The position numbers and the translations under genes were made by a program. A stretch of 64,000 nt of DNA from Otis tarda (lineage: Eukaryota; Chordata; Aves; Otidiformes; Otididae): contig CM048552.1 of assembly GCA_026413225.1 (NCBI GenBank), positions 196,739,553 to 196,803,552 of the forward strand, written 5' to 3'. Within the stretch, counting starts at the first letter, position 1. Each line of letters starts with the position of its first letter. Positions 11,001 through 22,000 of this stretch are shown here, piece by piece. Below the pieces are notes generated by a model, which searched no databases, was not told the origin of the DNA, and was given only the letters and a program-made list of their open reading frames with translations.

Positions 11001-14000
11001 CACCGTGACATAGCAATGATTTCTTCTCCATGGATTTTTTGGTGGTAGAGAATGTGAGAGCTCACTTCTGTTTCACTGTCACTTTTTTGGGAGAAAATAT
11101 AAAACATAATGTTAAAAAATTTCATCTGCTTCTCTGGCTTTGATTGAATTGGCAAAAGAGAGTGATCGTTTAGCAGAAAAGGGCAACGTTTTTGTGGTGT
11201 GTGTGATGGTAAGGACAGTCTGCTGTTGAAAAAATAAGAGGGACTTTTAAACTAGTATGGTCAATTTAAAAGCAGTGGGCAACATAAACGACTTTCTTCT
11301 TTTACTAAAAGAAATCTAATGTTTACTTATTATTAATAATCTATTGTTTGCTTTTCTTTTGCATCCACTTTGAGAATTGAAAAAGCCTGCTTAAAATTTT
11401 ATTCACATTTCAATTCATTCTCTTTCCTCTGCAGCTAAAGTAAATGCTCATTTTGGGAGGACAGTCTCTATTCTTTATGTTCAGTAGTGCTGTAAGGAGG
11501 AAAAAGGATATCTGCTTAGTTGTACCATTGTAAGAACACTTGTATTTATTACCATAGCTCACCTAAGTTAACATGTAGAATCTTGTAATGTATCTTTAAG
11601 GATTTGTATCCTCTATTAGGGTGATACTTAATGACTTAGTACTGGTTTTTAGTATTTCATGGCTAAGTGTGTAAAAATCTATCATATATCTTCTAAAAGG
11701 CAGCTGTTATTTTAGCAGTTAAAAAACTTAAAATGTATACCTCTTACAAACTTTTCATACTCAATTTTAAACCATTTGGAACCACTGCTTATATTGGAAA
11801 ATAGTGACACAGCATCTCCTCTCTTGCTTGAAAATTCTTCTGATGTCCAGCCTAAAATTAATCATTGTCTGTTTAAACCCACTTGCTCTTGTGCCAGCAT
11901 TTCCCATTACCTAAAATAGTTTTCTTTTTCTTTTGAATCTTGACCTCATGATACATTATAGATAATGACCACTCAGCGCTGGTCTTGCTAGGTTAAGCAA
12001 ACCCAAGTTTATTTTTATCTCCTCTGGCTAGGTGATGCCATCCATTCCACGGCTTGATGTAGGTTGCTTTATTCCATGCTTTTCTGAATTTGATTTCTTT
12101 TTGTAAAGCCAGCTTCATTTCCTGGCTCACAGCACAATCTGCTAGCAATCACTATGGCCTAAGGGATGGAACAAAGATTGAAGTCAGGAACCTCCTAAAT
12201 TAATACTGTTGCTGAAACATCTGAATTGTCAAACTTCAGCTTCAGTCAAGGAGAAAAATGGTACAAAGCAATGCTCACTGGAGCAAAATACTTAAACTCT
12301 TTTAGCCTGTGTTTTACTCGCAGTCGCTACATGCAGAGCAGCTTCCAGCACCATTGGTGCTTTGGTCCTCATTTGTATCTCCATGTGTCTGCCAGGCTGA
12401 GGGTAGTACGGTACAGCAGATTATTTTCTGTGTTCTTAGGTGAAGAAATTTTTAACATAATCATGGAATTGTGATTAAGACAGAGAGATCTGGCAAAGAA
12501 CATCCTTTTAGAAGGTTATGTACAGTTAAGGGCTTGATGCCCCCAGGTAATGTACACCTTTGCACAGGAACAGGAAAAAATGTTCATTTTTTTAGCCCAA
12601 GATTACTCTTGAAGGAGCAATTAGTTTTGTCAGAGAAGCTGAGTATGTCAGGAAGGAGACAATGCCAGGATAATTAGAGGCAGAGGACACAGAAGGCCAG
12701 TATACTGAAGGCTGCTACAAGTTAAATGAGGTATTAGTGGGGATTTTGATGTAAGGTGTATTTACGCATTTAGATTTGCCACCTCCATTATCTTTACTGA
12801 ATAAAAATTTCTGTTCTATTTCTGTTTTGACAGACCTAATGCAATGTTTCCTCTGCTGCTTAATAAGATCAGAATTCTTTAGAAAATCTGAATATAGAAT
12901 TAAGGCCAGGGTAAAGCCAAATGTCTTTGTAAGGTTGACTTCATCAGATGATTTAAATTCAGGGGAGGAAAGTTTTTTTTCCTGAGGAAATAATTCATTT
13001 TTTGAAAGAGACTATTGATCATCTTTGTCTAGATTTTTTTCTTCCTTCTGACAGACTTTTTTCTTTAGCATGTGAGGAGTTTGAAGTCACATGGTCAGGA
13101 GGTCACTTATCTTTGCTGCTCTTATTCCATCTCAAAAGTTCATCCCTTATTGCAGAGGAGGTGTTCTAGTTGGTGCAGGAGACTTTTTTTCTAGGAGTAG
13201 GGAAGGCTGATGGACATCATATTTGTTATTAAATGTACTATCAGCAGCATTAATTTTTTTCTAAGTTGCAAATTAACCAAACCATTTTGGCCACTGCATT
13301 ATAAGGTATGGTTAACATCCATTTTTAAGCTCTTCTAACGTTTATTACTTTACTTTTTTCCAGTCTTCTAGGGGAGTTCTCAGAGTTTTAATGATCCTGC
13401 TCGTCTTTCCATTACCACCTTATCGTCTGAATACATAGTTTTATGTAACTGTCTTCATACTGGTATTCTGAGAAACTGACCAAAACGAGATCTCGCCATC
13501 AATCTTTTTGTGTGGCAAAAAAAAAGGATAAACCTTTCTTAGCTTGAAATACAGGAGCATTCTGTTCTCACTTACATTCCCTTGGAGCCCCTGCTGTAGG
13601 AAAACTTCCCAAACATCTGTTAATTGCTATGTGACAGATGTTAATAATGTATGAACAAGTCAGACTCTGCAGGGGCTGTTACTGGTTTGCTCAGAGCTTC
13701 TGTATATGCTACTAACAGAATGAGCTAATCTTAGAAGTAGAAAGAAACTCCTGCCTAATTTAAAGGTTAAAGCACGAATGACGTGGGCCATCAACTGAAG
13801 GAAAGCAAGTCAGCCACTGAAAGGAACTCTGATTAAACATGAGAAGGAAGAAAGAAAGAAAAGCTAGAGATTGCCATAATGCTTGAACATGGAGAGTTAT
13901 GAAAATAATGAAGTAGGGCTGTGCAGGATCAGTAAATGCCCAAAGCAGTAGGCAGTCTTCTGAAGGAAAATTCCCAAACATGGTCATTAGAATGTCTTTA

Positions 14001-14269
14001 TCTTCTCACGGTGGCAATTGGAAGAAGTAATGTCATCGCTGGGGTCATATGCATTAAAATGGCTTTCCTAAAATTTTCATATAAGGTTGCACTTCAGAAC
14101 CTTATAAAGGGAAAAGGTTCTGGAAATTCTGACATGACAGGATCAGCTTAATTCAGCTCTGAATAGCAATTCACTTTATCATAGTTATCCTTGTAATCTT
14201 CAGGAATCTAAAATATCTGAACTGCTACAGTACTGCACCTATGCCAAAAGTCTCATCCCCTAAAATAGC

Positions 14270-14430
14270 ACTTTTATTCTTTTTTTTTTCCTTATGATGA
14301 TTCACTAATTGCTAATGCGAATTAATTGCAATTATTACAATTCTGCTGAAAGAGAAAGTGATGCATTAGGTTCTGCTAGAATAAACATCTGGTAATTCAG
14401 TTCATCATTTTAATAAAACTAATTGCAAAA
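14270..14430. other. AT-rich block with homeodomain-like TAATT/ATTA motifs
   Basis: A T-rich stretch is followed by a cluster of TAATTG, TTAATTGCAATTATTA and ACTAATTGC motifs, then TTTAATAAAACTAATTGC. Dense homeodomain-core motifs without repeat signatures resemble vertebrate conserved non-coding elements, but AT-rich introns produce these motifs by chance and conservation cannot be judged from one sequence. Confidence 0.2.
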
Positions 14431-14986
14431 TGGATATGTTTCTTTGGTCAGTGTTTATTCACCCTTTTCTTTCAATGGGTGGTGTCAGGAGAGTTTGGGA
14501 GGATGAGGAACAGATGGATAATGTAACCAATTGCAAAAAACAAGAAGTGTCTTGGTTAAAACTGTAGAATATTAGCAAGTGAATCCAGAACAAACTTACG
14601 TACTTTCTTTTGTTTAGATTTGTCATATATTTTAGAAGTTCCGCTTAGCCATGTGCAACACAGGTGATAATTAATTTACTAACGCATTTCCAAATTTCTA
14701 GTAAAGAGGGTGATTTCATCCCTCTTTTGTCCTCTTACACAAATGTATGTGTTGTTTCTTCAAGAAAAGTCTGCTGCACAGCAGAGGCAAATAGGAGCTA
14801 GAACTGTAACTGGCCCAGGTCACCCGATGCAGTAACTGAACATCATCTAGTGGGTATTCACTTAATCTTTTCATTCCTAAGCAGAATTTATATTGGTTAC
14901 AATTTAAAGATTAACTGTTCTGTGAACTCAATAGCAATGCCCTCAGACATCTAGAAGTCACTGTAGATTCCATGTTCATGAATGAG

Positions 14987-15008
14987 GCTTATCTTCTGGA
15001 AGATAAGC
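14987..15008. repeat. 9-bp inverted repeat
   Basis: GCTTATCTT at 14987-14995 and AAGATAAGC at 15000-15008 are exact reverse complements with a 4-base spacer. No function is assigned. Confidence 0.7.
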
Positions 15009-15497
15009 GTAATAACGTTCTGAAATTTTTTTTGGCATTTACTGTACTCTGCACAAAGTACAAAAGACAAGACAAAACAAAAAAAATCTTAAACCCAGAG
15101 CTCTCGCTAATTAAATTACCAGCATAGAATTGTTTCCTTTCAATAAAATGCCTATATTAGCTATTAAATCCAGTACTTAGTGCTCTCTAGTGTTGACAAA
15201 TAAGGCAAAAATGCTGTCTCTTCCTTCATAGGTTGTTGATAAGAATTGAACCCAGGAGATCGTAGTCTTCAACTGTGTAAGAATGTTGTTGCATTTGATA
15301 TAAGCAAGGGGGGAAAATCCTAAAACTCCATATGAAAGCTACCAACTGTCGCTTGTATTTGGTGTTAGTGTAGGTTACCGAAGCACCTAAACGGATACTT
15401 TCCCATTGCAAGTTTGGTCAGGTGACTATTAAATTAGAGAGACATCTTGTGTTCATAGCCCTTCTAGAAACAAATGTCTGCAACCGTATTCAAACCC

Positions 15498-15643
15498 CAT
15501 CTTGACATGGTCTTGGGTGAGCTGCCCTGACTCTGACTCTGCTTTGAGCTTTTTCCAGTTGTCACCATGAGAAGGTAAGGACATTTTAATTACCACAATG
15601 ATCTCCAGAACTCCCTTCCAGCTTCAGCTATTCTGTGAATGAG
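15498..15643 (+). mobile_element. Decayed CR1 3' end
   Basis: The sequence from the CTTGACATGGTCTTGGGTGA region to GATCTCCAGAACTCCCTTCC and GCTATTCTGTGA follows the usual CR1 3' UTR order (GATGATCTCCAGA-type, CCCTTCCAACCT-type, ATTCTGTGA-type). It is clearly diverged, so this is an old copy. The 5' limit is approximate. Confidence 0.55.
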
Positions 15644-16001
15644 GCAATTTCCCTTAAACACAGGGGAGCCCCACTTCATGGGTCTTCCCACAAGCTTCTC
15701 TGAAACTCCTGAGACCGTATTTTACAAGCACCAAAAAGGTGTTGTTCGTGCTGTATTCCCTGGACCTGTTACCTCTGGGAAGCAAATAAGAACAGTAAGA
15801 TGTTGGAATCAATAAGTTTATTCTCCAAAGGATGTAGGGTAGCCCTAAAGGAGTCAAATTCTACACATTTGATGGGAGGACAAGACACTAGGAGAATGAA
15901 AGAGGAGCAACAATTGCCACCATCATTAGAATAGTGCAGCAATAGAAATTGAGCGTTCTGTTTATGAGATTTCCAGATTTCACAATAGCCATGCAGCTCT
16001 C

Positions 16002-16026
16002 TTTTTTTTTTTTTTTTTTTTTTTTT
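16002..16026. repeat. T25 homopolymer
   Basis: Twenty-five uninterrupted T, the longest homopolymer in the window. It may be the antisense poly(A) of a retroposon, but no body was recognised on its high-coordinate side, where a minus-strand element ending in it would lie. Confidence 0.9.
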
Positions 16027-17179
16027 CCTCCTTCCAAAGTTCTGACTTGAGATTGCTAGGATATGATGAATAAAAGTTTCCTGAACTGATACTTCTAGCA
16101 AAAATCCATTGTACTTTTCCAATCAGCTTTCACCTCTTGGAAAATGCTTTACAATATTTCTAATAACTTTTACTGCATGTTTCTGTAGTGGAAGGGAATT
16201 AATCTTTAAAAGAAAAATACATTTTGACAAAAAAGAAAGAATTAATGATGCTGTAAATAATTTTGATATGCGACAGGTTGAAACAGGAAAAAAGTGAGCT
16301 ACTATGTAAACTGGATCTAAATAGCTTTTTATATTTACAGCACTCTTGAGAGCCCACTCAATTTATGTGAAATGTCAGTGCTCCTGGTTACTTACCCACT
16401 GCAGTAATTTAAATTGGCTTGATGCACTAATATGTCAGCTATTTACTGCTTGGACACAACCGCTATAAATGCCCTACATCTGAATTATGGTAACAGCACT
16501 GTATTTTTCATGCTGATACCATGAATAGCTTCATTTTTTTCCCAAAATATTTCCAGTTTTAATTTTTAAATTATATCAAGTTATTACATTTATTTCTGTT
16601 CCACTAGGAATAATCAATATCAACAGTACCCTGAAGTTTGTATTTCAATGAGTAAGATTAAGAAGAAGAAAACTATTTCATAAACAAAGCAGTTAAATTA
16701 ATGTCACTATTGTCTTTTGAATCCCAAACTACAGTTTAGTATTAGTACTATCTTTCAGATGTGTGAGCATGTGTTTTTGTGCACATAAACTGATGAGATA
16801 ATGCATGAGCAAAAGTCTGTTGGGAGCAATGGGATGAAGTAGGTGACCCACATGGTTGTTTCTGCCCTTAATTCTTGCGTGTTGGAGTGTTCATTACACA
16901 TCAAAGTGCAATAAATAAGCTACACAGTTACTTCATATAATTTGGCACAATTTGATATGATTTGCAATTCCTGCTTAGGGCATAAAATGCATCAAAGCAA
17001 GAAGGTGAAGACGACAGCCCTCTCTGACACATGCACTCCTTTTTCTTATTCCAGGGTTAGTAAGGTAGGTTTATGCTGGTGATAAATTCCCACACAAAGG
17101 ATGAATTCTTCATCTGGCACCTCAGTTATGTTTGCCAGGAAACAAATCCAACTGGTAATAATTAACAATCTTTAATTAG

Positions 17180-18500
17180 AGTAGGCTAGAACAGACTGTT
17201 TCAGTTGGAAGGGACCCACAGCAATGATCTAGTCCAATTGCCTGACCAATTTGGGGCTGAACGAAAGCTAAAGCATGTTGTTAGGGGTGTTGTCCAGATG
17301 CCTCTTAAACACTGAGAGGCTTGGGGCATTGACCACCTCTCTGGGAAGCCTGTTCCAATGTTTGACCACCCTCTAGAAGAAATGCTTCTAGTCTGAACCT
17401 CCCCTGGTGCAGCTTTGAACCATTCCCACACGTCCTGTCACAGGATACCAGAGAGAAGAGCTCAGCACCTCTCTCTCCCGTTCCCCTCCTCAGGAAGCTG
17501 TAGAGAGCGATGAGGTCTCCCCTCAGCCTCCTTTTCTCCAAACTAGACAAGCCCGAAGTACCCAGCCACTCCTCACAGGACATTCCTTCCAACCCTTCCA
17601 CCAGCTTTGTTGCCCTCCTCTGCAGGCATTCAAGGGCCTTCACATTCTTCTTTAATTGTGGAGCCCAGAACTGCACACAGTACTTGAGGTAAGGCCACAC
17701 CAACGCTGAGTACAGCAGGATGATCGCCTCTTTTGACCAGCTGGTTATGCTGTGCTTGATGCCCCCCAGGATGCGGTTTGCCCTCTCGGCTCCCAGGGCG
17801 CACTGCTGACTTGTATTGAGCCTGCTGCCCACCAGCACCCCCAGATCCCTTTCTGCAGGGCTGCTCTCCAGCCACTCCTCTCCCAATTTATACTTGTGTC
17901 CAGTGTTACTCCATCCCAGGTGGAGAATGCAGCATTTTGACTTGTTGAATTTCATACCATTAATCATTGCCCAATGCTTCAGTCTGTCTAGATCCCTCTG
18001 CAAGGCATCTCGTCCATCAAGAGAGTGAACAGCACCTCCTAGTTTGGCATCGTCAGCGAACTTGCTAATGGTGCATTTAACTCCTGCCTCCAGATTGTTG
18101 ATAAATGTATTGAACAGAACTGGCCTTAGAATTGAACCCTGAGGAGTACTGCTGGTGACCGGTTGCTGGCCAGATGTAGCCCCATTCACTTACAACCCTT
18201 TGAGCTCTTCATTTCAGCCATTTCTTCACCCAGCGCACCATGGACCCACTCATCCCACAGCTGGACAACTTGTCCAGAAGGATGCTGTGAGAGACAGTAT
18301 CAAAAGCCTTACCAAAATCCATAAAAACTACATCCACTACCTTCCTCTCATCCGCTAAGTGGATGACCTTACCATAGAAGGATATCAAATTAGTTAAACA
18401 GGTCTTCCCCTTTGTGAACCCATGTTGACTGCAGGATGATTGTATTATTCTTTAAATGCCTTTCAGTAGTATACAGTATAATCTTCTCCATAATTTTTTT
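17180..18500 (-). mobile_element. CR1 LINE, reverse-transcriptase to 3' end portion
   Basis: Read on the minus strand, this is the second half of CR1 ORF2 and the 3' UTR. Near 18290-18345 it encodes reverse-transcriptase motif A (DVVFMDFGKAFDTVSH). An open frame at 18189-17305 (294 codons) contains the motif B region (TPQGSILRPVLFNTFINNL), the catalytic FADD box, and the C-terminal LQRRATKLVEGLEG and LSSLEKRRLRGDLIALY. The upstream limit, near 18500, encodes a KIMEKIIL-like stretch. The 294-codon frame has no intact start or 5' domains, and stops and frameshifts separate it from motif A, so it is not a functional polymerase. Its neighbour at 18503-18820 is the opposite-strand continuation of the same protein. 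Confidence 0.95.
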
Positions 18501-18502
18501 TA

Positions 18503-18820
18503 AGTATATTAATAGGAAGAGGAGATCTAAAGAAAACATTGTACCAATACTTGTGGAAGACAGTCATCTGACTAATAGGGAGGAAGAAGAAGAGGAGGCA
18601 TTCAATGCATTTTTTTGTCTCAGTCTTTAATACAGATAGACCTTGCGCTGCCTCATCCCCTGGACCAGAGGACCACAAGTGTGGGAACAGTGACTTTCCA
18701 TTTGTGGACACTGAAATTGTAAGGGACTGGCTGTATCAGCTGAATGTTCACAAGTCCACGGGGCCCGATGGGATTCGTCCCAGAGTTGTGGAGGAGCTAG
18801 CAGATGTTATGGCAGGACCC
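18503..18820 (+). mobile_element. CR1 LINE, upstream reverse-transcriptase (fingers) portion, inverted
   Basis: The + strand encodes the CR1 segment just before the catalytic palm: ENIVPILVEDSHLTNREEE, then FNAFF, VFNTDRPCAASSPG, and KSTGPDGIRPRVVEELADVM. It is split by a frameshift near 18605-18625. It abuts the minus-strand CR1 half at about 18500. Relative to a standard CR1, roughly 50 residues between the two halves are missing. Order and orientation fit a 5' inversion formed during insertion. The 3' limit is approximate. Confidence 0.88.
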
Positions 18821-19289
18821 ACCTTGATCACCTTGTGCTCAGTCTTTGTTTGTATTACATTTTTTTACATTTTGTAAGATGCATGTGAAAAGTAACAGTT
18901 CGTCATAGTAGGGAGGATCTTCAGTTATATGGAAGAATACAAATTGTAAAGGAAGTGGTGGAGTGATAGTTACTGGTAAGATAGTTGCTACAGTGGTGAT
19001 GGTGGCTTTATATTAAGCACATAAGCTTAAATCAAGTCTTGCACAGTAGAGTAAGAATCAATTTCTGGTGCTGTTAAGGTGTTGGTTTTTTCTTCTTTCA
19101 TTTTGATTGTGGGATGATTGATTTGTACACATTTTTGTTCTGAGTCCAAATTAATCTCTGCTTATAATTAAGTTGCGGTTTGCTTGTTGTGCATGCAGTT
19201 AGATTTTAACTGTTCTGTTTAACTGCTGTTCTTGTCCTACTTTATTTGTCTTTCTAGGTTTTTTTTTTTTTAATACTTATCTTCTCTAG

Positions 19290-19350
19290 CCTTAACTAGA
19301 TTACAGACCCCTTAGGGCAGGAATCATTGCTTCTAACACTGTCCAGTAGA
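19290..19350. repeat. Possible ancient amniote retroposon remnant
   Basis: The phrase CCTTAGGGCAGGAATCATTG resembles the CTTGGGGCAGGGACTGTCT-type motif common in ancient CR1/L3-like repeats of amniotes. The match is from memory, short and diverged. Confidence 0.3.
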
Positions 19351-19378
19351 GGAACAGAATTAAACCTCTAGTTCTCGA

Positions 19379-19432
19379 AGGCTATCAGAATAGTTCATCA
19401 GAATCTTCAGATTCTGGCTATCAGAATCTTCA
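19379..19432. repeat. Short local duplication (CTATCAGAATC-type)
   Basis: GGCTATCAGAAT occurs at about 19379-19390 and again at about 19416-19427, with further ATCAGAATCTTCA copies at about 19398-19410 and 19419-19431. This looks like replication slippage in intronic DNA. Confidence 0.6.
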
Positions 19433-20274
19433 TCTGTTGTTGGTACCTTAATGTAGCATGTGCTCCAGCACTATAGTACTTCAAAAACTAGTCTTCATTA
19501 GCAATAGGAGGTGACAACATAAAGAATAGCGATGCTACAGAAATAATCTCTTCTTTATTTCAGAGTAGGTTCAAAGATCATGAATTCAGAGTCTTTTTGA
19601 AGGCTTAGTCTAGCTGATGCTGTTCTCTTTGCTAGATGAGACTGACTACTATCTCAAGCCTAGAACTAGGGATTTTTCTTGAGTTGAGGCTCTGCCTGCC
19701 TGCTCTTTGTGGAAGGTCCATGGTTTTGTGCAGATTCAGGAGATACTACCCATCCCGAAAGTCTGAACTGCTCAATATTCTCTGTAGGTTGGTAGGAGTC
19801 AATGACTCCATACATATTATGGATATAGCTGCTTCAAGGTAATCTTAATTGTCCTTTGTAATACTTTATTGCCCAGTTATGCAGTGACTCTGCCTCTTGA
19901 ACTGCAGTACACTTTGCCCTTGCGTCTGGTTAAATTCCTAATAAAACAGAATAGATGCCCTTAGCACTGCTAACACCAGGCTGATAGACAGGGGATTTGA
20001 AAAAATAGATTACCGATGTAACAAATACAAAAAGCAGGCATGGTGTGAGTTATCTGCTTGCGTGCAAAAGGATTCATCTACTCAATTTAGATATCTAAAA
20101 GCTGAATGTCAGGGCAGAGCGAGTGATTGTAGCATCTTTTTAAAGTCAATGGAAGAAAACAGGTAAGTCCAAGGCCTGTATTAGACATCTATCTCAACAT
20201 GGAATAAATTGCTCTTTTGCTGTGTCTGTTTCTCTCCTTTGACTATAAAGGGAGCCTGGGGTCATTAGTCAGAA

Positions 20275-20390
20275 TGAGGTTTGTAGACAGAGATAATATC
20301 TTTTATTAGACCAGCTGCTGTAAGTTGGAAAAATTAGGCAAGCTTTTGGGCATATGAGCTCTTCTTCAGATCTGAAATAGGAACAGCAGA
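20275..20390. repeat. Possible ancient interspersed repeat
   Basis: The order AATATCTTTTATTAGACCAG, then CAAGCTTTTGGGC, then GAGCTCTTCTTCAGATCTG resembles a repeat I recall as frequent in turtles, crocodilians and birds (AATATCTTTTATTGGACCAA ... GAGCTCTTCTTCAGGTCTG). I cannot name its family with confidence. Confidence 0.4.
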
Positions 20391-21904
20391 TTTTGAAGTT
20401 AATTATAAACCCTTTTCTACGTATGCCCTTACACCGTCATAGTTACAGCAAAGCACCATAGAGATCACTAACTCAGATTTAGGCATCTAATTTTTAGATA
20501 TCTAAATGAAGCCAGAGGAACCAAGCATGAGGTGCTTATTTGGGAGTTAGAGGACCTGCATTTCACGACACATTTTTTCCTCCAGATCTTGCCTCCAGTC
20601 CTGAGCTCAGAACCAGCCCAGAGGACTGGCAGCCTCTCCTGCTGTGGAGATGCTCGTGTGCGATTGTGCTCTCTGCTTGGCTTCTTGCTGCTTAGGTGTT
20701 CCGTGTGAGGTCTTAACTCGCATCTCATGCTCATTTTGCAGCTGGGGGCTGCCAGTAACATGCACGGTCCATGTGCAGGGAGTTGTCATATTACAGGTCT
20801 AGTTAGCCCTTCCTAGTTTGGATTGCTGTTAGGCTTTCCAGGTGTTTTCGAAGAAACGACTTTGTCTATGCTATCTGTCATTGCAGTGCAAGTCTTGTGG
20901 TAAGCTTGGAAGTCTGAACCTAATCTCAGTTTTTCCTATCTGGAGTTTTCTTGTGTTATAAGAAAGAGAGCCTATCTGGGAGCAAGTCACTTTCCCTGGA
21001 AAATACCTAAGGAAAAGTTGTTCCTCTGCCATCCCCACAGACCACTGCTGCTGTCTCAGTGAGAACTGAGCTGCTCACGTGCTCTGTCGCAGGCACCACA
21101 AAATCTGCTTTTACCCTGATGACTGTGGTAATTTTGGAAGTCCTGGCACTGCTGGTGACTCAGTGCCACAGTCCCTTTAACAGGTTTTGAAAACTGGTTT
21201 ATCTTAACTTTTCAGCCTGTTTCAGTTTCCTATAAGACTGTATCATCCTTTGATGTTTTCTTCCTGCATCAGCATCCCACCCTTTTTACCCCGGGCTGCC
21301 TTACTCACAGAGAAACCTTCCAGTATTGACTGGCTCTGATGCAACTGCTCTTCTGAAATGGAGATTTGCCAGAGCTGGCCTCGGTCCAGCACTGTGTATT
21401 TCTCGTTTCCTCAGAGGAACGATTGCTCTAAATAAAGAAGGACAGATGCAGAGCTTGTTTTGTAAAGCATATCAGAAGCTTCTATTATTGCAAATTGCCT
21501 TCTCCACTGGGCATACTTGGATTTTAATTCAGGTGGTTCAATTCACTAATTTGTATGATTGAAATTACTTTTATCAATTACCTTTCAATGGAGCAAATGC
21601 ACTAGCTCAGTAAAAGCTTTCTAGCTGAAGTGAATTCTTAATTCGTTTAAATGGCATGGTCATTTATTATTCAGATACTGGTTTACCAGGAGCTATCATA
21701 GCAATCTGACCACTTGGTTTGTCATGCTTTGAAAAAGCCTTAATTTTTTTTTTTGCTGTCTTTGATTTATCACCAATATCACCAGTATTTCAAAAGGAGG
21801 CCTTAAAGAACTAATTACTGGCTTGAATTTTTGGCATTTACAGTATTGGTTTCCTTAGCAGTAAATACCTTATAAATGCGTAGAAGAGCTTTAAAGAGCT
21901 GAGA

Positions 21905-22000
21905 ACATAAATAAGGCCGGTAAACAGAGGACACCTTGTGAGATAAGGTACTTGTCCAGTATCATGAAAAATACCTGAGAGAAAGCTGGGAATGAAATAC
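21905..22000. repeat. Possible MIR/CORE-SINE-like remnant
   Basis: The run GGACACCTTGTGAGATAAGG, then TACTTGTCCAGTATCATG, then GCTGGGAATGAAATAC loosely follows the GAGATAAAGTGACTTGCCCA-type core followed by a GGGAATTGAA-type segment seen in ancient SINEs. The similarity is weak. Confidence 0.25.

Noticed and set aside
17305..18189. The longest open frame in the window (294 codons, minus strand) as a gene
   Set aside because: It carries CR1 reverse-transcriptase motifs, lacks the N-terminal domains and lies in a truncated, rearranged CR1 copy.
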